A DNA stretch of 12,682 bases from Bdellovibrio sp. (GCA_017745015.1 JAGIAF010000073.1:1-12682); one strand, 5' to 3'; numbered from the stretch's first letter, positions 1 through 6,559 are shown. Made by a program: numbers and translations. The notes: generated from the letters alone by a model not told the origin.

Positions 1-415
1 GTCTAGCTTCAGTAATGATTTCTACTGATTCAGAATCAGCATATCTATAGTCGGTATAAGATACGCCACTCGCCCCCACAAATGGAGAGGCTCCAGCATC
101 AAACAATGCTTTTAAGAAGTCATGCCTTTGAGTCCCTAAAGCTATTTCAACGAGAGTTTCTCCTCGTTTATTAACTTGATTCAGCTCCGCTTTAGAAACT
201 TTAGGCAAGGCCTTAATAAAAATATCCCAAAGTCCCTTGCGGAGAGATGCTTCGACTCTTTGTCTATCTGTATAACGATTATCTGCCATAACCTCATCGA
301 CGCGGGATTTTGCGGCGGCGGTGGCGGCCGCGGATGCAGCTTTGTCAGAGGATTTCTTGAAGGAACAGCCCACTGCAGTCAGAACTAAGAATGTCAGTAA
401 GAGTTTCTTCATCAT
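1..415 (-). CDS. Ankyrin-repeat-containing lipoprotein, C-terminus beyond the left edge
   Basis: The reading frame starts at ATGATG (415-410) and stays open to position 1, so only the N-terminal ~138 residues are visible. A weak Shine-Dalgarno (AGGTG) lies about 6-9 bases upstream; the second ATG (412) gives the typical MKKLLL start. Residues 1-16 form a lipoprotein signal ending in TAVGC, so the Cys is probably acylated and the protein anchored in the envelope. An Ala-rich stretch (AASAAATAAAK) follows. Further on is one ankyrin-like unit beginning NKRGETLVEIAL and ending LFDAGASPF, which matches the repeat's G-x-T and GA-x-P landmarks. Ankyrin repeats usually bind proteins; the partner is unknown. 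It is separated from the upstream activator gene by a terminator and so probably has its own promoter. The domain call is moderately sure; the role is unknown. Confidence 0.8.
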   Translation of the reverse strand, partial: MMKKLLLTFLVLTAVGCSFKKSSDKAASAAATAAAKSRVDEVMADNRYTDRQRVEASLRKGLWDIFIKALPKVSKAELNQVNKRGETLVEIALGTQRHDFLKALFDAGASPFVGASGVSYTDYRYADSESVEIITEAR

Positions 416-425
416 AAACGCACCT

Positions 426-496
426 AGTATGTCCGTACCTCATAAGGAGGTGGAGTTGGATAACGCGGGATTGCTACCAAAAGTGTGTCCGTACCT
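426..496. repeat. Pair of 15-bp direct repeats (AGTRTGTCCGTACCT)
   Basis: AGTATGTCCGTACCT at 426-440 and AGTGTGTCCGTACCT at 482-496 differ at one base. The copies are 56 bp apart in the intergenic region between the lipoprotein and activator genes. On the minus strand each reads AGGTACGGACA; one copy directly follows the T tract of the activator terminator, the other lies just upstream of the lipoprotein ribosome binding site. Function is unknown: it could be a regulator site or a dispersed genomic repeat. Confidence 0.75.
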
Positions 497-497
497 A

Positions 498-542
498 AAA
501 AAGAAGCCCAGCGAGGGAAGAGAGAGGAACCCCGCTGGGCTT
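498..542 (-). terminator. Intrinsic terminator of the sigma-54 activator gene
   Basis: Perfect 10-bp inverted arms AAGCCCAGCG (504-513) and CGCTGGGCTT (533-542) enclose a 19-base loop. Read on the minus strand the hairpin is followed by TTCTTTTTT (498-506 region). It lies 17 bp past the activator stop codon, so it should end that transcript and insulate the lipoprotein gene. Confidence 0.9.
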
Positions 543-558
543 GGAACAAATTAATGAA

Positions 559-1614
559 CTACTTTGCTGGCTTCGTGTGAACTGCGAATTTTTCGAACTC
601 GCCGTACTCATGAAGTTTGTTATAAAGAGTCTTGATCGTGATACCCAAGTTGTTAGCCGCTTGAGTTTTGTTACCACCGAAGTGCGCAAGCGCCTTCAAG
701 ATGTAACGTTTTTCAAGATCGTGCAAAGTCATGCTTGGATCGTACTCGATCACATCCTTTTGAGTCTCAGGGTTTCTGATGTTCTCAGGGATATCGTTCA
801 ACATGATCATGTGACCGTCAGACAAAATTTGAAGTCTTTCGCACACATTTTGTAGCTCACGGATATTTCCTGGCCACTCGTATTTCATCAACAACTTCAT
901 AGCATCGTCAGATACTGTACGACCACGGTTTAAGTAAGCGTGTTGAGAGTTGTTCAAGAAGTGGTTGATCAACGCCGGGATGTCTTCTTTACGACGACGG
1001 AGCGGCGGAGCACTAACTACGATCGTGTTGATACGATAGAACAAGTCTTCACGGAAGTTACCGCGAACAACTTCTTGGTCCAACTCACGGTTCGTAGCAC
1101 AGATCAAACGGATGTCTACTTTGATAGGCTCTTTGCCGCCTACGCGGAACATCTCGCCTTCTTGGATGAAGCGAAGAAGCTTCGCTTGGATAGCTGGATC
1201 CAATTCACCGATTTCATCTAGGAACAAAGTTCCGCCGTTAGCTGCTTCAGCCAAACCGATTTTGCGGTTGTAAGCGCCCGTGAATGAACCTTTTTCGTGA
1301 CCGAACAACTCAGACTCAAGCAAAGTTTCACGAAGAGCACCGCAGTTAATTGCAACGAAAGGTTTGTTTTTACGACCTGAACGATCGTGGATCGAACGAG
1401 CGATCAACTCTTTACCAGTACCGGACTCACCAAGAACCAAGATATTGGCGTTTGACGGAGCGACTCGGTCGATCATCTTCATCAAGTTACCCATCACCTC
1501 AGATTGATAGACGATGGTCTTGTTTTCCATAACTTTGGAAGTTGTGTTTGTATTCCACATCACTTGGTTAGCATTCTGGGAAGCAGGAAGGATCGTAGAG
1601 TTGTTATCGTTCAT
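559..1614 (-). CDS. Sigma-54-dependent transcriptional activator (AAA+ plus Fis-type HTH, no receiver domain)
   Basis: A 351-residue bacterial enhancer-binding protein that would remodel RNA polymerase-sigma-54 using ATP. Only about 35 residues precede the AAA+ domain, so there is no receiver, GAF, PAS or FHA input domain. Walker A is GESGTGK (62-68); the sigma-54 contact loop is GSFTGA (109-114), a minority form of GAFTGA that keeps the key Phe and Thr; Walker B is GGTLFLDE (127-134); sensor I is ATN (173-175). The arginine-rich FREDLFYR segment and WPGNIREL follow. The C-terminus (about 295-335, GGNKTQAANNLGITIKTLYNKL) is a Fis-type helix-turn-helix. The ATG at 1614 has AGGTGG seven bases upstream. 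Without an input domain it is probably controlled in trans, as PspF-like activators are, or by its expression level. The family call is firm; the regulon is unknown. Confidence 0.96.
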   Translation of the reverse strand: MNDNNSTILPASQNANQVMWNTNTTSKVMENKTIVYQSEVMGNLMKMIDRVAPSNANILVLGESGTGKELIARSIHDRSGRKNKPFVAINCGALRETLLESELFGHEKGSFTGAYNRKIGLAEAANGGTLFLDEIGELDPAIQAKLLRFIQEGEMFRVGGKEPIKVDIRLICATNRELDQEVVRGNFREDLFYRINTIVVSAPPLRRRKEDIPALINHFLNNSQHAYLNRGRTVSDDAMKLLMKYEWPGNIRELQNVCERLQILSDGHMIMLNDIPENIRNPETQKDVIEYDPSMTLHDLEKRYILKALAHFGGNKTQAANNLGITIKTLYNKLHEYGEFEKFAVHTKPAK

Positions 1615-1616
1615 GG

Positions 1617-1636
1617 GTTATCCACCTTTCGGTAAC
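1617..1636 (-). promoter_or_regulatory. GAAA-loop hairpin around the activator ribosome binding site
   Basis: On the minus-strand mRNA GUUACC-GAAA-GGU-GGA-UAAC lies just before the ATG at 1614. ACC pairs with GGU across a GNRA-type GAAA loop, and GUU(A) can pair with (U)AAC around the unpaired GGA. The Shine-Dalgarno AAAGGTGG is therefore partly paired. The stem is short and interrupted, so its relevance is uncertain. Confidence 0.35.
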
Positions 1637-1660
1637 GTACTTTATTAAGAGCTTTTTGGC

Positions 1661-1696
1661 GGCTGTCTCATTTTGATTGGCTCAGTGTGAGACGCC
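1661..1696. repeat. Inverted repeat GTCTCA...TGAGAC in the activator leader
   Basis: GTCTCA (1665-1670) and TGAGAC (1688-1693) are perfect arms. They extend to GGC/GCC (1661-1663 with 1694-1696) after one bulged T, giving nine pairs around a 17-base spacer. The repeat lies just downstream of the likely activator transcription start, so it could be an operator at the start site or a leader hairpin. No T tract follows on either strand, so it is not an intrinsic terminator. Confidence 0.55.
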
Positions 1697-1709
1697 TCCG
1701 ACGCATTGA

Positions 1710-1739
1710 GTTATAACCTTGGTCCTGTATCTTTTGCAA
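1710..1739 (-). promoter_or_regulatory. Candidate sigma-70 promoter of the activator gene
   Basis: On the minus strand TTGCAA (1739-1734) and TATAAC (1715-1710) are separated by 18 bases. They match 4/6 and 5/6 of the -35 and -10 consensus. The start would fall near 1703, giving a leader of about 90 bases that contains the GTCTCA inverted repeat. Confidence 0.4.
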
Positions 1740-1764
1740 TAAAAATATTGCATGGCGTTAAAAT
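1734..1764 (+). promoter_or_regulatory. Weak candidate promoter of the recombinase gene
   Basis: TTGCAA (1734-1739) and TAAAAT (1759-1764) are separated by 19 bases, longer than the usual 17. The -10 matches 5/6. The same palindromic TTGCAA hexamer would serve as -35 for the opposite promoter, so the two probably compete. Confidence 0.25.
1735..1752. promoter_or_regulatory. Perfect 7-bp dyad between divergent promoters (possible operator)
   Basis: TGCAATA (1735-1741) and TATTGCA (1746-1752) flank AAAA. The dyad overlaps the predicted -35 of both divergent genes, a natural place for a repressor or shared regulator. Confidence 0.45.
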
Positions 1765-1803
1765 ATTTTTAGGCCCAAGCCCCATTTAATTGGATTTGAG
1801 GAT

Positions 1804-2694
1804 ATGAGTAAGGCGTTTTATCTCTCCAAAAATATAGATAAATACCTGAAATACATGACTTTTATTAAGTCTGCCTCTCCCCTTACCATCAAACACTATA
1901 CCTTGGATCTTCAGCAGGCTTTCGAATTGGATAAAACCTCACAATCGGCCAAAATCACGTGGTCCGAGGCCGAATTAATGGCGGCGGTTCGGGCCGCTTT
2001 TAATCGCTGGGCCGGCCTATCGTTATCTTCAAGAAACCGAAAAGCTGCGACTCTGAAGAGCTTTTTTTCATGGGCGTTCGACGAAGAGAATCTCCTGGAA
2101 CGGGACCTCTCTCTGCAGGTGATTTGCCCTAAGGTGCCTAAGAAACTCCCGCACTTCTTAAGTGTGGATGAGGTGCTCGCCGTTCTGAAAACATTCGATG
2201 CGAAGAATGAGGTCCCACTCAAAGACAAACTGCTCTTCTTACTTCTGTATGGAGGCGGTTTGCGTGTGAGTGAAGCCTGCAACTTGCGTTGGAACGAAGT
2301 CCACTTCGATCAAAAAGTTCTGCGTGTAAAAGGTAAGGGAAATAAAGAGCGCGTCGTCGCTTTACCATCGATGACTTTGAAGGCCCTTAAAGAGTGGAAG
2401 AAAACGAGTGCCTTTGATGACTATGTTTTCGGAGAAGTTCCACTCGTTCAAAGAACCGCCTACGAGATGGTTCGTCAGAGCGGCCAACGTGCTGGACTTT
2501 TAAAACCGCTTCATCCCCATGCTCTTCGTCACAGTTTTGCGACACACTTATTATCGAGTGGTGCAAACCTGCGCACGCTGCAAGAATTGCTGGGTCACGA
2601 GAGCCTGCAAGCTACTGAGAAATACACTCACTTGGGAATCGATCAGCTCGCGCGCACAATGGAAAGCATGCATCCTCTGGGAAAGAAATCTTAG
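1804..2694 (+). CDS. XerC/XerD-family tyrosine recombinase
   Basis: A 296-residue site-specific recombinase, the usual Xer length; these enzymes resolve chromosome dimers at dif sites near the division septum. The N-terminal core-binding (SAM-like) domain spans about 8-105, including LTIKHYTLDL. The catalytic domain has all the expected residues: R154 (GGGLRVSE), K178 (KGKGNKER), H239 and R242 (HPHALRHSFATHLL), H265 (LLGHES) and nucleophile Y274 (TEKYTHL). The ATG at 1804 has GAGG only two bases upstream, tighter than normal, but no better in-frame start is seen before the core-binding domain. There is no adjacent prophage or integron, so a housekeeping XerC or XerD is likelier than a mobile integrase. 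Which of the two it is cannot be decided here. It converges on recO with overlapping stops. Confidence 0.93.
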   Translation: MSKAFYLSKNIDKYLKYMTFIKSASPLTIKHYTLDLQQAFELDKTSQSAKITWSEAELMAAVRAAFNRWAGLSLSSRNRKAATLKSFFSWAFDEENLLERDLSLQVICPKVPKKLPHFLSVDEVLAVLKTFDAKNEVPLKDKLLFLLLYGGGLRVSEACNLRWNEVHFDQKVLRVKGKGNKERVVALPSMTLKALKEWKKTSAFDDYVFGEVPLVQRTAYEMVRQSGQRAGLLKPLHPHALRHSFATHLLSSGANLRTLQELLGHESLQATEKYTHLGIDQLARTMESMHPLGKKS

Positions 2695-3290
2695 AGAGCC
2701 GCGTTCGCGATATAGTGGCGAACCATATTTTCGACGTTATTTAATTCTTCATCCACAGTTTGACGATACATCAACAGAGTATTGGTATCTGCAAGATTGG
2801 TCTTTAAGAACGGCCCCATCCACGGCTCCGGTGTGATCACACCTTGTTGCAACAAGAAGCGCAGATAAAAGTGCATCCTTAAAACCAAAACGTCTTTCGC
2901 CGTTTCGATCGCTTTCAAAGTATGTCCCAGGATATTGAAAAGGAACTCGGAGTGCTGATCACCTTCTTGACTGACCTTCGCCACACACTCAAGAACGTGC
3001 AAAGCAAACTCCAGATGATCGTAGTCTTGTCGTAAGCCAGGAAAGTCATTAATCAGCGTCGCCTCTTGCAAGACGTTGAGTTGGCCTTGATCTGAGGATT
3101 GCTTATAGATGAAGTTCACAAAGTGGGAGGGCTCAAGAATCCCGCCTCCAAAACGCTTCTTACTTTTCAAAGCGCCACGGGCAATAAAAGACAGCTTCTC
3201 ACCTTTCGGTGAAATCGCGTGCAGAATCAGATCCGATTCGCCGTACTTCATTTTCTTTAGAATGATGAAACGCTCTTTGCCTTGGGTCAC
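2691..3290 (-). CDS. recO: DNA repair protein RecO (short form)
   Basis: RecO loads RecA onto SSB-coated DNA together with RecR in the RecFOR pathway. The N-terminal OB-fold has typical RecO features: RFIILKKMKYGESDLIL, followed by SPKGEKLSFIARGALKSKKRFGG (about 7-50). The remainder is the helical domain (FALHVLECVAKVSQEG, VLRMHFYLRFLLQQGV). At 199 residues it is shorter than the ~240 typical of the family, and no cysteine zinc-finger is visible. The start is GTG at 3290; a stop codon lies three codons upstream in frame, so no longer form is possible. The alternative is the internal ATG at codon 14, which would damage the OB-fold. The AAGAGG ribosome binding site is unusually close to the GTG and lies in a hairpin. 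It is the last gene of a minus-strand operon and shares four bases (2691-2694) with the recombinase stop. Confidence 0.88.
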   Translation of the reverse strand: MTQGKERFIILKKMKYGESDLILHAISPKGEKLSFIARGALKSKKRFGGGILEPSHFVNFIYKQSSDQGQLNVLQEATLINDFPGLRQDYDHLEFALHVLECVAKVSQEGDQHSEFLFNILGHTLKAIETAKDVLVLRMHFYLRFLLQQGVITPEPWMGPFLKTNLADTNTLLMYRQTVDEELNNVENMVRHYIANAAL

Positions 3291-3311
3291 ACCTCTTCAT
3301 ACTAAAGAGGT
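3291..3311 (-). promoter_or_regulatory. Hairpin occluding the recO ribosome binding site
   Basis: Perfect 7-bp arms ACCTCTT and AAGAGGT (read either way) flank a 7-base loop. On the mRNA the 3' arm is AAGAGGU, the only Shine-Dalgarno-like sequence, directly before the GUG start. It sits in the 39-bp gap after the upstream lipoprotein gene. No T tract follows, so a translational brake or coupling element is likelier than a terminator. Confidence 0.55.
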
Positions 3312-3329
3312 CCAACCTTTGGCAAAGAA

Positions 3330-4805
3330 TTACCGCCAGATACTCATTGGCGGACGAAGCGCGTAGTGAATAGAGGTGCGCTGGTGGCGTTTAAAGCGAG
3401 CAAGGTCTTCCTCGCGTAGCTTATTTAACGTCTGGCGCAGTTGCATGTTAGTCATAGGACGACCCAACTTCGCGATATAGTCATTGTCTGCTTGAGTCAC
3501 TTGATTTAAAAGCGACTCCCCGATTTGATTCAGAACCAACATCACACCGAGTGTTTGCTTTGGTAAGTTTGGATCCAAGTTCGGGCTGCCCGTCAGCTTT
3601 TGCACCAGAGGCCATAGACGCGTTGAACGTGATGGTAACAAGATATTTTTAGCAATCAGAGACTTTGTCGTGTCATGGAATTCATACCGCAATTCATTCA
3701 CCCAACGGATCATCTCATTAAGGATGGCATCCTTATATCTTGAATCGCGAATGATTCTGTAATCGCGCCAATCCAAGACCAAATCAAAGCGAGGATCCAC
3801 CTCGAGGTCATCGGGCGTGATCATCTCACCATTGCGCATTCCCAATTTATCCAGAAAATCCTTGCTGCTAATTTGAATATTTGCAGGATTCTGAGGCACC
3901 ACGACTTGCCCTTGAGAGGCACGATCATAGGCTGCACGAACGACCTCAACACAGGACATTTTCGAATAGTCCGCGAAATCCATTTTATAATCGTAACCGA
4001 TTTTCTTCTCGGCACTTATCATCGCATCACGAGCCGCCACTTTTCCCAATGCCGCATCTTTAGGGCGCAACACCAGCAAACGCGCATTTTCATTCTTCAA
4101 TGCGAAGTTGATTTCATAGGAATCAACGCCGGAACCAATGTAGGACTCGACGGTATTGATTTTGCCACTGCGCTCATCTTGGTTCATGAAGACCACATGA
4201 CTGAATTCAGACTTATTATCGCTGATCTGAGAAATGATCGCACTGAAGAACGAAATCCCACGAGCCAACATCAAGTCGCCAGAATGAAATTGAAACTTGG
4301 AATCGTCGACGTCTTGGCGAACCAAATATGGAGCGTAGCTAGAACGATCAAAAATCGGCACGGGCTGTTTCTGAAAATCAATTTTCGCAGGATCCAGGGC
4401 TTTTGCTGAATAGACAAAATCCCCGACATAATCCTCATGCTCCCGGATCACATGGAAAAGGCTGCGTGTCTGCAAAACGCATTTCGTGCTCATTGTAGGA
4501 AGATTTTGATGTGTAGCCAGGCGCAGATCCCACAGATGATTGAGGATCGAGGCTCCACCGGCTTTCAAGTCTTCATTAGAGTACGGATCCCACGCAAGAG
4601 CCGTCACTGCCTGACCCACGTCATTTAAAAGAGCTTCGCAATTCTCAGCCGTGACAGGCTGTTTGACGAACTGCTCCTGCAACCCCTGAAGACTTTGAAC
4701 CACCGGATTTAGTGCGACGACAGAGGACGGAGCTCGTGGAGAAAGTGAAGTACAACCAGCTAACGCGATTACAAAACCTACAGCGGCGAAAATTCTTTCT
4801 GACAT
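3330..4805 (-). CDS. Lipoprotein with permuted NlpC/P60 (YiiX/YaeF-like) papain-fold domain
   Basis: A 491-residue envelope protein. The signal MSERIFAAVGFVIALAGC ends in lipobox LAGC, so C18 is the likely lipid anchor. Residues about 170-300 resemble the circularly permuted NlpC/P60 group in which the catalytic His comes before the Cys: HSGDLMLARG (174-183), then EFSHVVF with H203, an acidic VESYIGSG (219-226), and MSCVEVVRAAYD with candidate nucleophile C285. Family members are cysteine hydrolases, thought to cleave amide bonds of peptidoglycan peptides or lipids. The last ~190 residues are charged, helical and unassigned. The ATG at 4805 directly follows the upstream gene's TAA, with GAGG five bases upstream, so translation is probably coupled. 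The fold call is moderately sure; the substrate is unknown. Confidence 0.8.
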   Translation of the reverse strand: MSERIFAAVGFVIALAGCTSLSPRAPSSVVALNPVVQSLQGLQEQFVKQPVTAENCEALLNDVGQAVTALAWDPYSNEDLKAGGASILNHLWDLRLATHQNLPTMSTKCVLQTRSLFHVIREHEDYVGDFVYSAKALDPAKIDFQKQPVPIFDRSSYAPYLVRQDVDDSKFQFHSGDLMLARGISFFSAIISQISDNKSEFSHVVFMNQDERSGKINTVESYIGSGVDSYEINFALKNENARLLVLRPKDAALGKVAARDAMISAEKKIGYDYKMDFADYSKMSCVEVVRAAYDRASQGQVVVPQNPANIQISSKDFLDKLGMRNGEMITPDDLEVDPRFDLVLDWRDYRIIRDSRYKDAILNEMIRWVNELRYEFHDTTKSLIAKNILLPSRSTRLWPLVQKLTGSPNLDPNLPKQTLGVMLVLNQIGESLLNQVTQADNDYIAKLGRPMTNMQLRQTLNKLREEDLARFKRHQRTSIHYALRPPMSIWR

Positions 4806-5795
4806 TTACCCCTCAACGGTCCACGATTGTTCGTTCTTAATTTCTTGATAAGCCTCTTGAAGAGACTTTTTGAATTCTGTATTTTTTAAAAGTTCAGGAC
4901 CGATCAACATCAAGCCACGCAGAATTTCGTGGGAAGGCGTCGGCTCCCACCAGTGCGAGAACATCTTAATTCCCGACCAGTGGCACATGTTCGTGCTTGA
5001 AAGCATCGACCAACCGACTTCTGAAGGCAGGTGAAGCTTTGCAAAGACTTTCTCTGCCAGCGCTTCCGCACTGGTCTCTTTAAAGACCACAGCAGCGCGA
5101 TCGAACAGACGCTGAGTACTATTGAAGTAAGGCTCGCAGATGTCTTTCATTTCGGATTCAAATTCTTGCACTAGAGCTGGTTCTAAAGAGCGACCTTCGC
5201 GCGCAATGATCAATTGCTGAAGAGCTTCATCGCGATTCCACTCCATATTTTGCACTAACATCGGCGGACAACGGAAACGCTCCCCTAGTATTGCAATCGA
5301 CAGCTCGGGAGTGAACGAGCACAGTCTTACCGAATAAGGACGGACTTCGAGATTTTCGTGAAAATGACGTGCGTGAGAAATGCGGAATGAGAAGATACGT
5401 TTTTCATTCAGAAGCTTATCGAGTTCTTCCACGAAGGGATATGTCTCGCCCGTGACGGGATGATCTTCGGCGAACAGCACGAAGTTGGTGTCTTTTTTAA
5501 GGCTTTCCACCCACTCTTTGACGTTACTTAAATCGCGATGAGAAAGAATCGCGACTTCGTAAGTTTCCTTGTAGTAGTAAGGTAGAAGATTTTCAAAGAC
5601 CGAGGTTTGCCCTTTGATAAATCCAATGGCTTTTTTGTGGGCCATGAATTGGGCGCTTCCTTGAGTCACCTCAAAAACCGCATGAGCTAGCCCTTTGAAT
5701 GCGCGCACGCGCAGATGGGGCGCAAGGCCCAACTGAGTTTTGATAGAATCGTTTACTTCGTCCCAGGTCTCGGGTCTCACCACATCAATCAACAT
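4806..5795 (-). CDS. Uncharacterised protein resembling a degenerate fold-type I aminotransferase
   Basis: A 329-residue cytosolic-looking protein with no signal peptide or membrane segment. I do not recognise it as a named family. The order of its segments recalls aminotransferases: FIKGQTSVFENLLPYYYK (59-76), then FAEDHPVTGETYPFVEELD (108-126), which resembles the NPNNPTGE-x-EEL stretch, and CSFTPELSIAILGERFR (159-175), which resembles the SFSK motif around the PLP-binding Lys. Here that Lys would be Pro163, so a PLP enzyme is unlikely. The ATG at 5795 has no visible Shine-Dalgarno; GATAAT (5810-5805) lies so close that the mRNA could be nearly leaderless. It is the first gene of the operon with the YiiX-like lipoprotein and recO. 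The resemblance is by eye only; treat the function as unknown. Confidence 0.75.
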   Translation of the reverse strand: MLIDVVRPETWDEVNDSIKTQLGLAPHLRVRAFKGLAHAVFEVTQGSAQFMAHKKAIGFIKGQTSVFENLLPYYYKETYEVAILSHRDLSNVKEWVESLKKDTNFVLFAEDHPVTGETYPFVEELDKLLNEKRIFSFRISHARHFHENLEVRPYSVRLCSFTPELSIAILGERFRCPPMLVQNMEWNRDEALQQLIIAREGRSLEPALVQEFESEMKDICEPYFNSTQRLFDRAAVVFKETSAEALAEKVFAKLHLPSEVGWSMLSSTNMCHWSGIKMFSHWWEPTPSHEILRGLMLIGPELLKNTEFKKSLQEAYQEIKNEQSWTVEG

Positions 5796-5831
5796 ATGTG
5801 TAAAATTATCAGATATTTTTGAAAAAGACCC

Positions 5832-5857
5832 TGAGACGAAGGTCTATTTTGCAGTCT
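5832..5857. repeat. TGAGAC/GTCTC inverted arms in the divergent intergenic region
   Basis: GAGAC (5833-5837) and GTCTC (5853-5857) are inverted arms 15 bases apart, between the minus operon and the beta-barrel gene (gap 5796-5924). They share the TGAGAC/GTCTC core with the dyads at 1665-1693 and 10845-10857. Short and possibly chance. Confidence 0.25.
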
Positions 5858-5863
5858 CTATTT

Positions 5864-5892
5864 TTGAGTTTGTCCGAGGGAAAATTTAGACT
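5864..5892 (+). promoter_or_regulatory. Candidate sigma-70 promoter of the beta-barrel gene
   Basis: TTGAGT (5864-5869) and TAGACT (5887-5892) are separated by exactly 17 bases; each matches 4/6 of consensus. The start would lie about 25 bases before the ATG, leaving room for the ribosome binding site. Confidence 0.35.
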
Positions 5893-5924
5893 GTCCCAAT
5901 TGATCGCTAAGGAGTTCGTTTTTT

Positions 5925-6545
5925 ATGAAGAGCGCTTTATCAGTTTGTCTAATTTTCGTTTCGTTTTTTGTCCTCGCTTCACCTGCGCAAGCATTCTTTG
6001 AAGCGAGGGTCACTTATGGTTTCTTGAAATCGGACGTAGATTTGGGAGATCTTTGTTCAAATTGCATAGCCTCAGCACCGAGCATTGTGCCGACGTATGG
6101 TTTAGGCGCTGATGCGATCTTCACTCTGCCGATCCCCTTGATTCCAGGATTTGGTATTCGTTATGAAAATATGGGTCTGTCCGTGAGCTCTGGCGCTTCC
6201 GATTACGAAGCGAACTTCACTCGCACTGCAATTCTTGTGAACTGCAGAATCATCGATACTTTGATATACGTCGGACCTATTCTTTCCTACGGTATCTCTC
6301 ACTCAGGAACCTTCAAAGTGTCTGAAGGTGGAACAGAAAAATCTCACTTTTCACCTGGATCAACGACCTCCTACTCCGCAGGCCTAGAGGCGGGTGTGAA
6401 ACTCATAGGATTCGCTGTGGGAGCTGAACTCGGCTATATGAACTTTAACTGGAAAGACAGCGTTGACTCGACTGGCAATAACTCAACGCAAGATATAAAT
6501 ATGAGCGGTCCCTACGGAAAACTTGTTCTGGGTTTTTCAATTTAA
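5925..6545 (+). CDS. Secreted small outer-membrane beta-barrel protein
   Basis: A 206-residue protein with a Sec signal peptide (MKSALSVCLIFVSFFVLASPAQA, cleaved before FFEA). The mature part of about 183 residues alternates hydrophobic and polar residues with Gly/aromatic-rich strands (ARVTYGFLKSD, GLGADAIFTLP, GFGIRYENMGLSV, LIYVGPILSYGIS, SYSAGLEAGVKL, GAELGYMNFNW, GPYGKLVLGFSI). This suits an eight-stranded OmpW/OmpX-like barrel, although the last residue is Ile rather than the classical Phe. A CSNC pair sits in the predicted N-terminal loop and could form a disulfide. TAAGGAG lies ten bases before the ATG. It is 48 bp upstream of the desaturase gene on the same strand and may be cotranscribed. 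Cargo or role is unknown. Confidence 0.8.
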   Translation: MKSALSVCLIFVSFFVLASPAQAFFEARVTYGFLKSDVDLGDLCSNCIASAPSIVPTYGLGADAIFTLPIPLIPGFGIRYENMGLSVSSGASDYEANFTRTAILVNCRIIDTLIYVGPILSYGISHSGTFKVSEGGTEKSHFSPGSTTSYSAGLEAGVKLIGFAVGAELGYMNFNWKDSVDSTGNNSTQDINMSGPYGKLVLGFSI

Positions 6546-6559
6546 GTATCGAAAACATT

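Noticed and set aside
437..451. ACCTC-ATAAG-GAGGT hairpin before the lipoprotein gene
   Set aside because: Its GAGGT is more than 20 bases from the ATG, too far to be the ribosome binding site, and the stem is only 5 bp.
439..455. Similarity of the minus strand (CCACCTCCTTA) to the 3' end of 16S rRNA
   Set aside because: Only about ten bases match the anti-Shine-Dalgarno region and no rRNA sequence surrounds it; chance is likely.
541..855. Open frames on the plus strand opposite the sigma-54 activator (also 940-1221)
   Set aside because: They lie antisense to a gene with intact AAA+ and HTH motifs, have no ribosome binding site and no recognisable domain; they are by-products of its codon use.
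1804..2694. Recombinase as an integrase of a mobile element
   Set aside because: Length and motifs fit chromosomal Xer proteins; no attachment repeats, tRNA gene or other mobile genes are nearby.
3873..4409. 178-codon open frame opposite the YiiX-like lipoprotein gene
   Set aside because: The composition is rich in His, Arg and Ile without any domain, and the opposite strand encodes a coherent lipoprotein with lipobox and catalytic-like residues.
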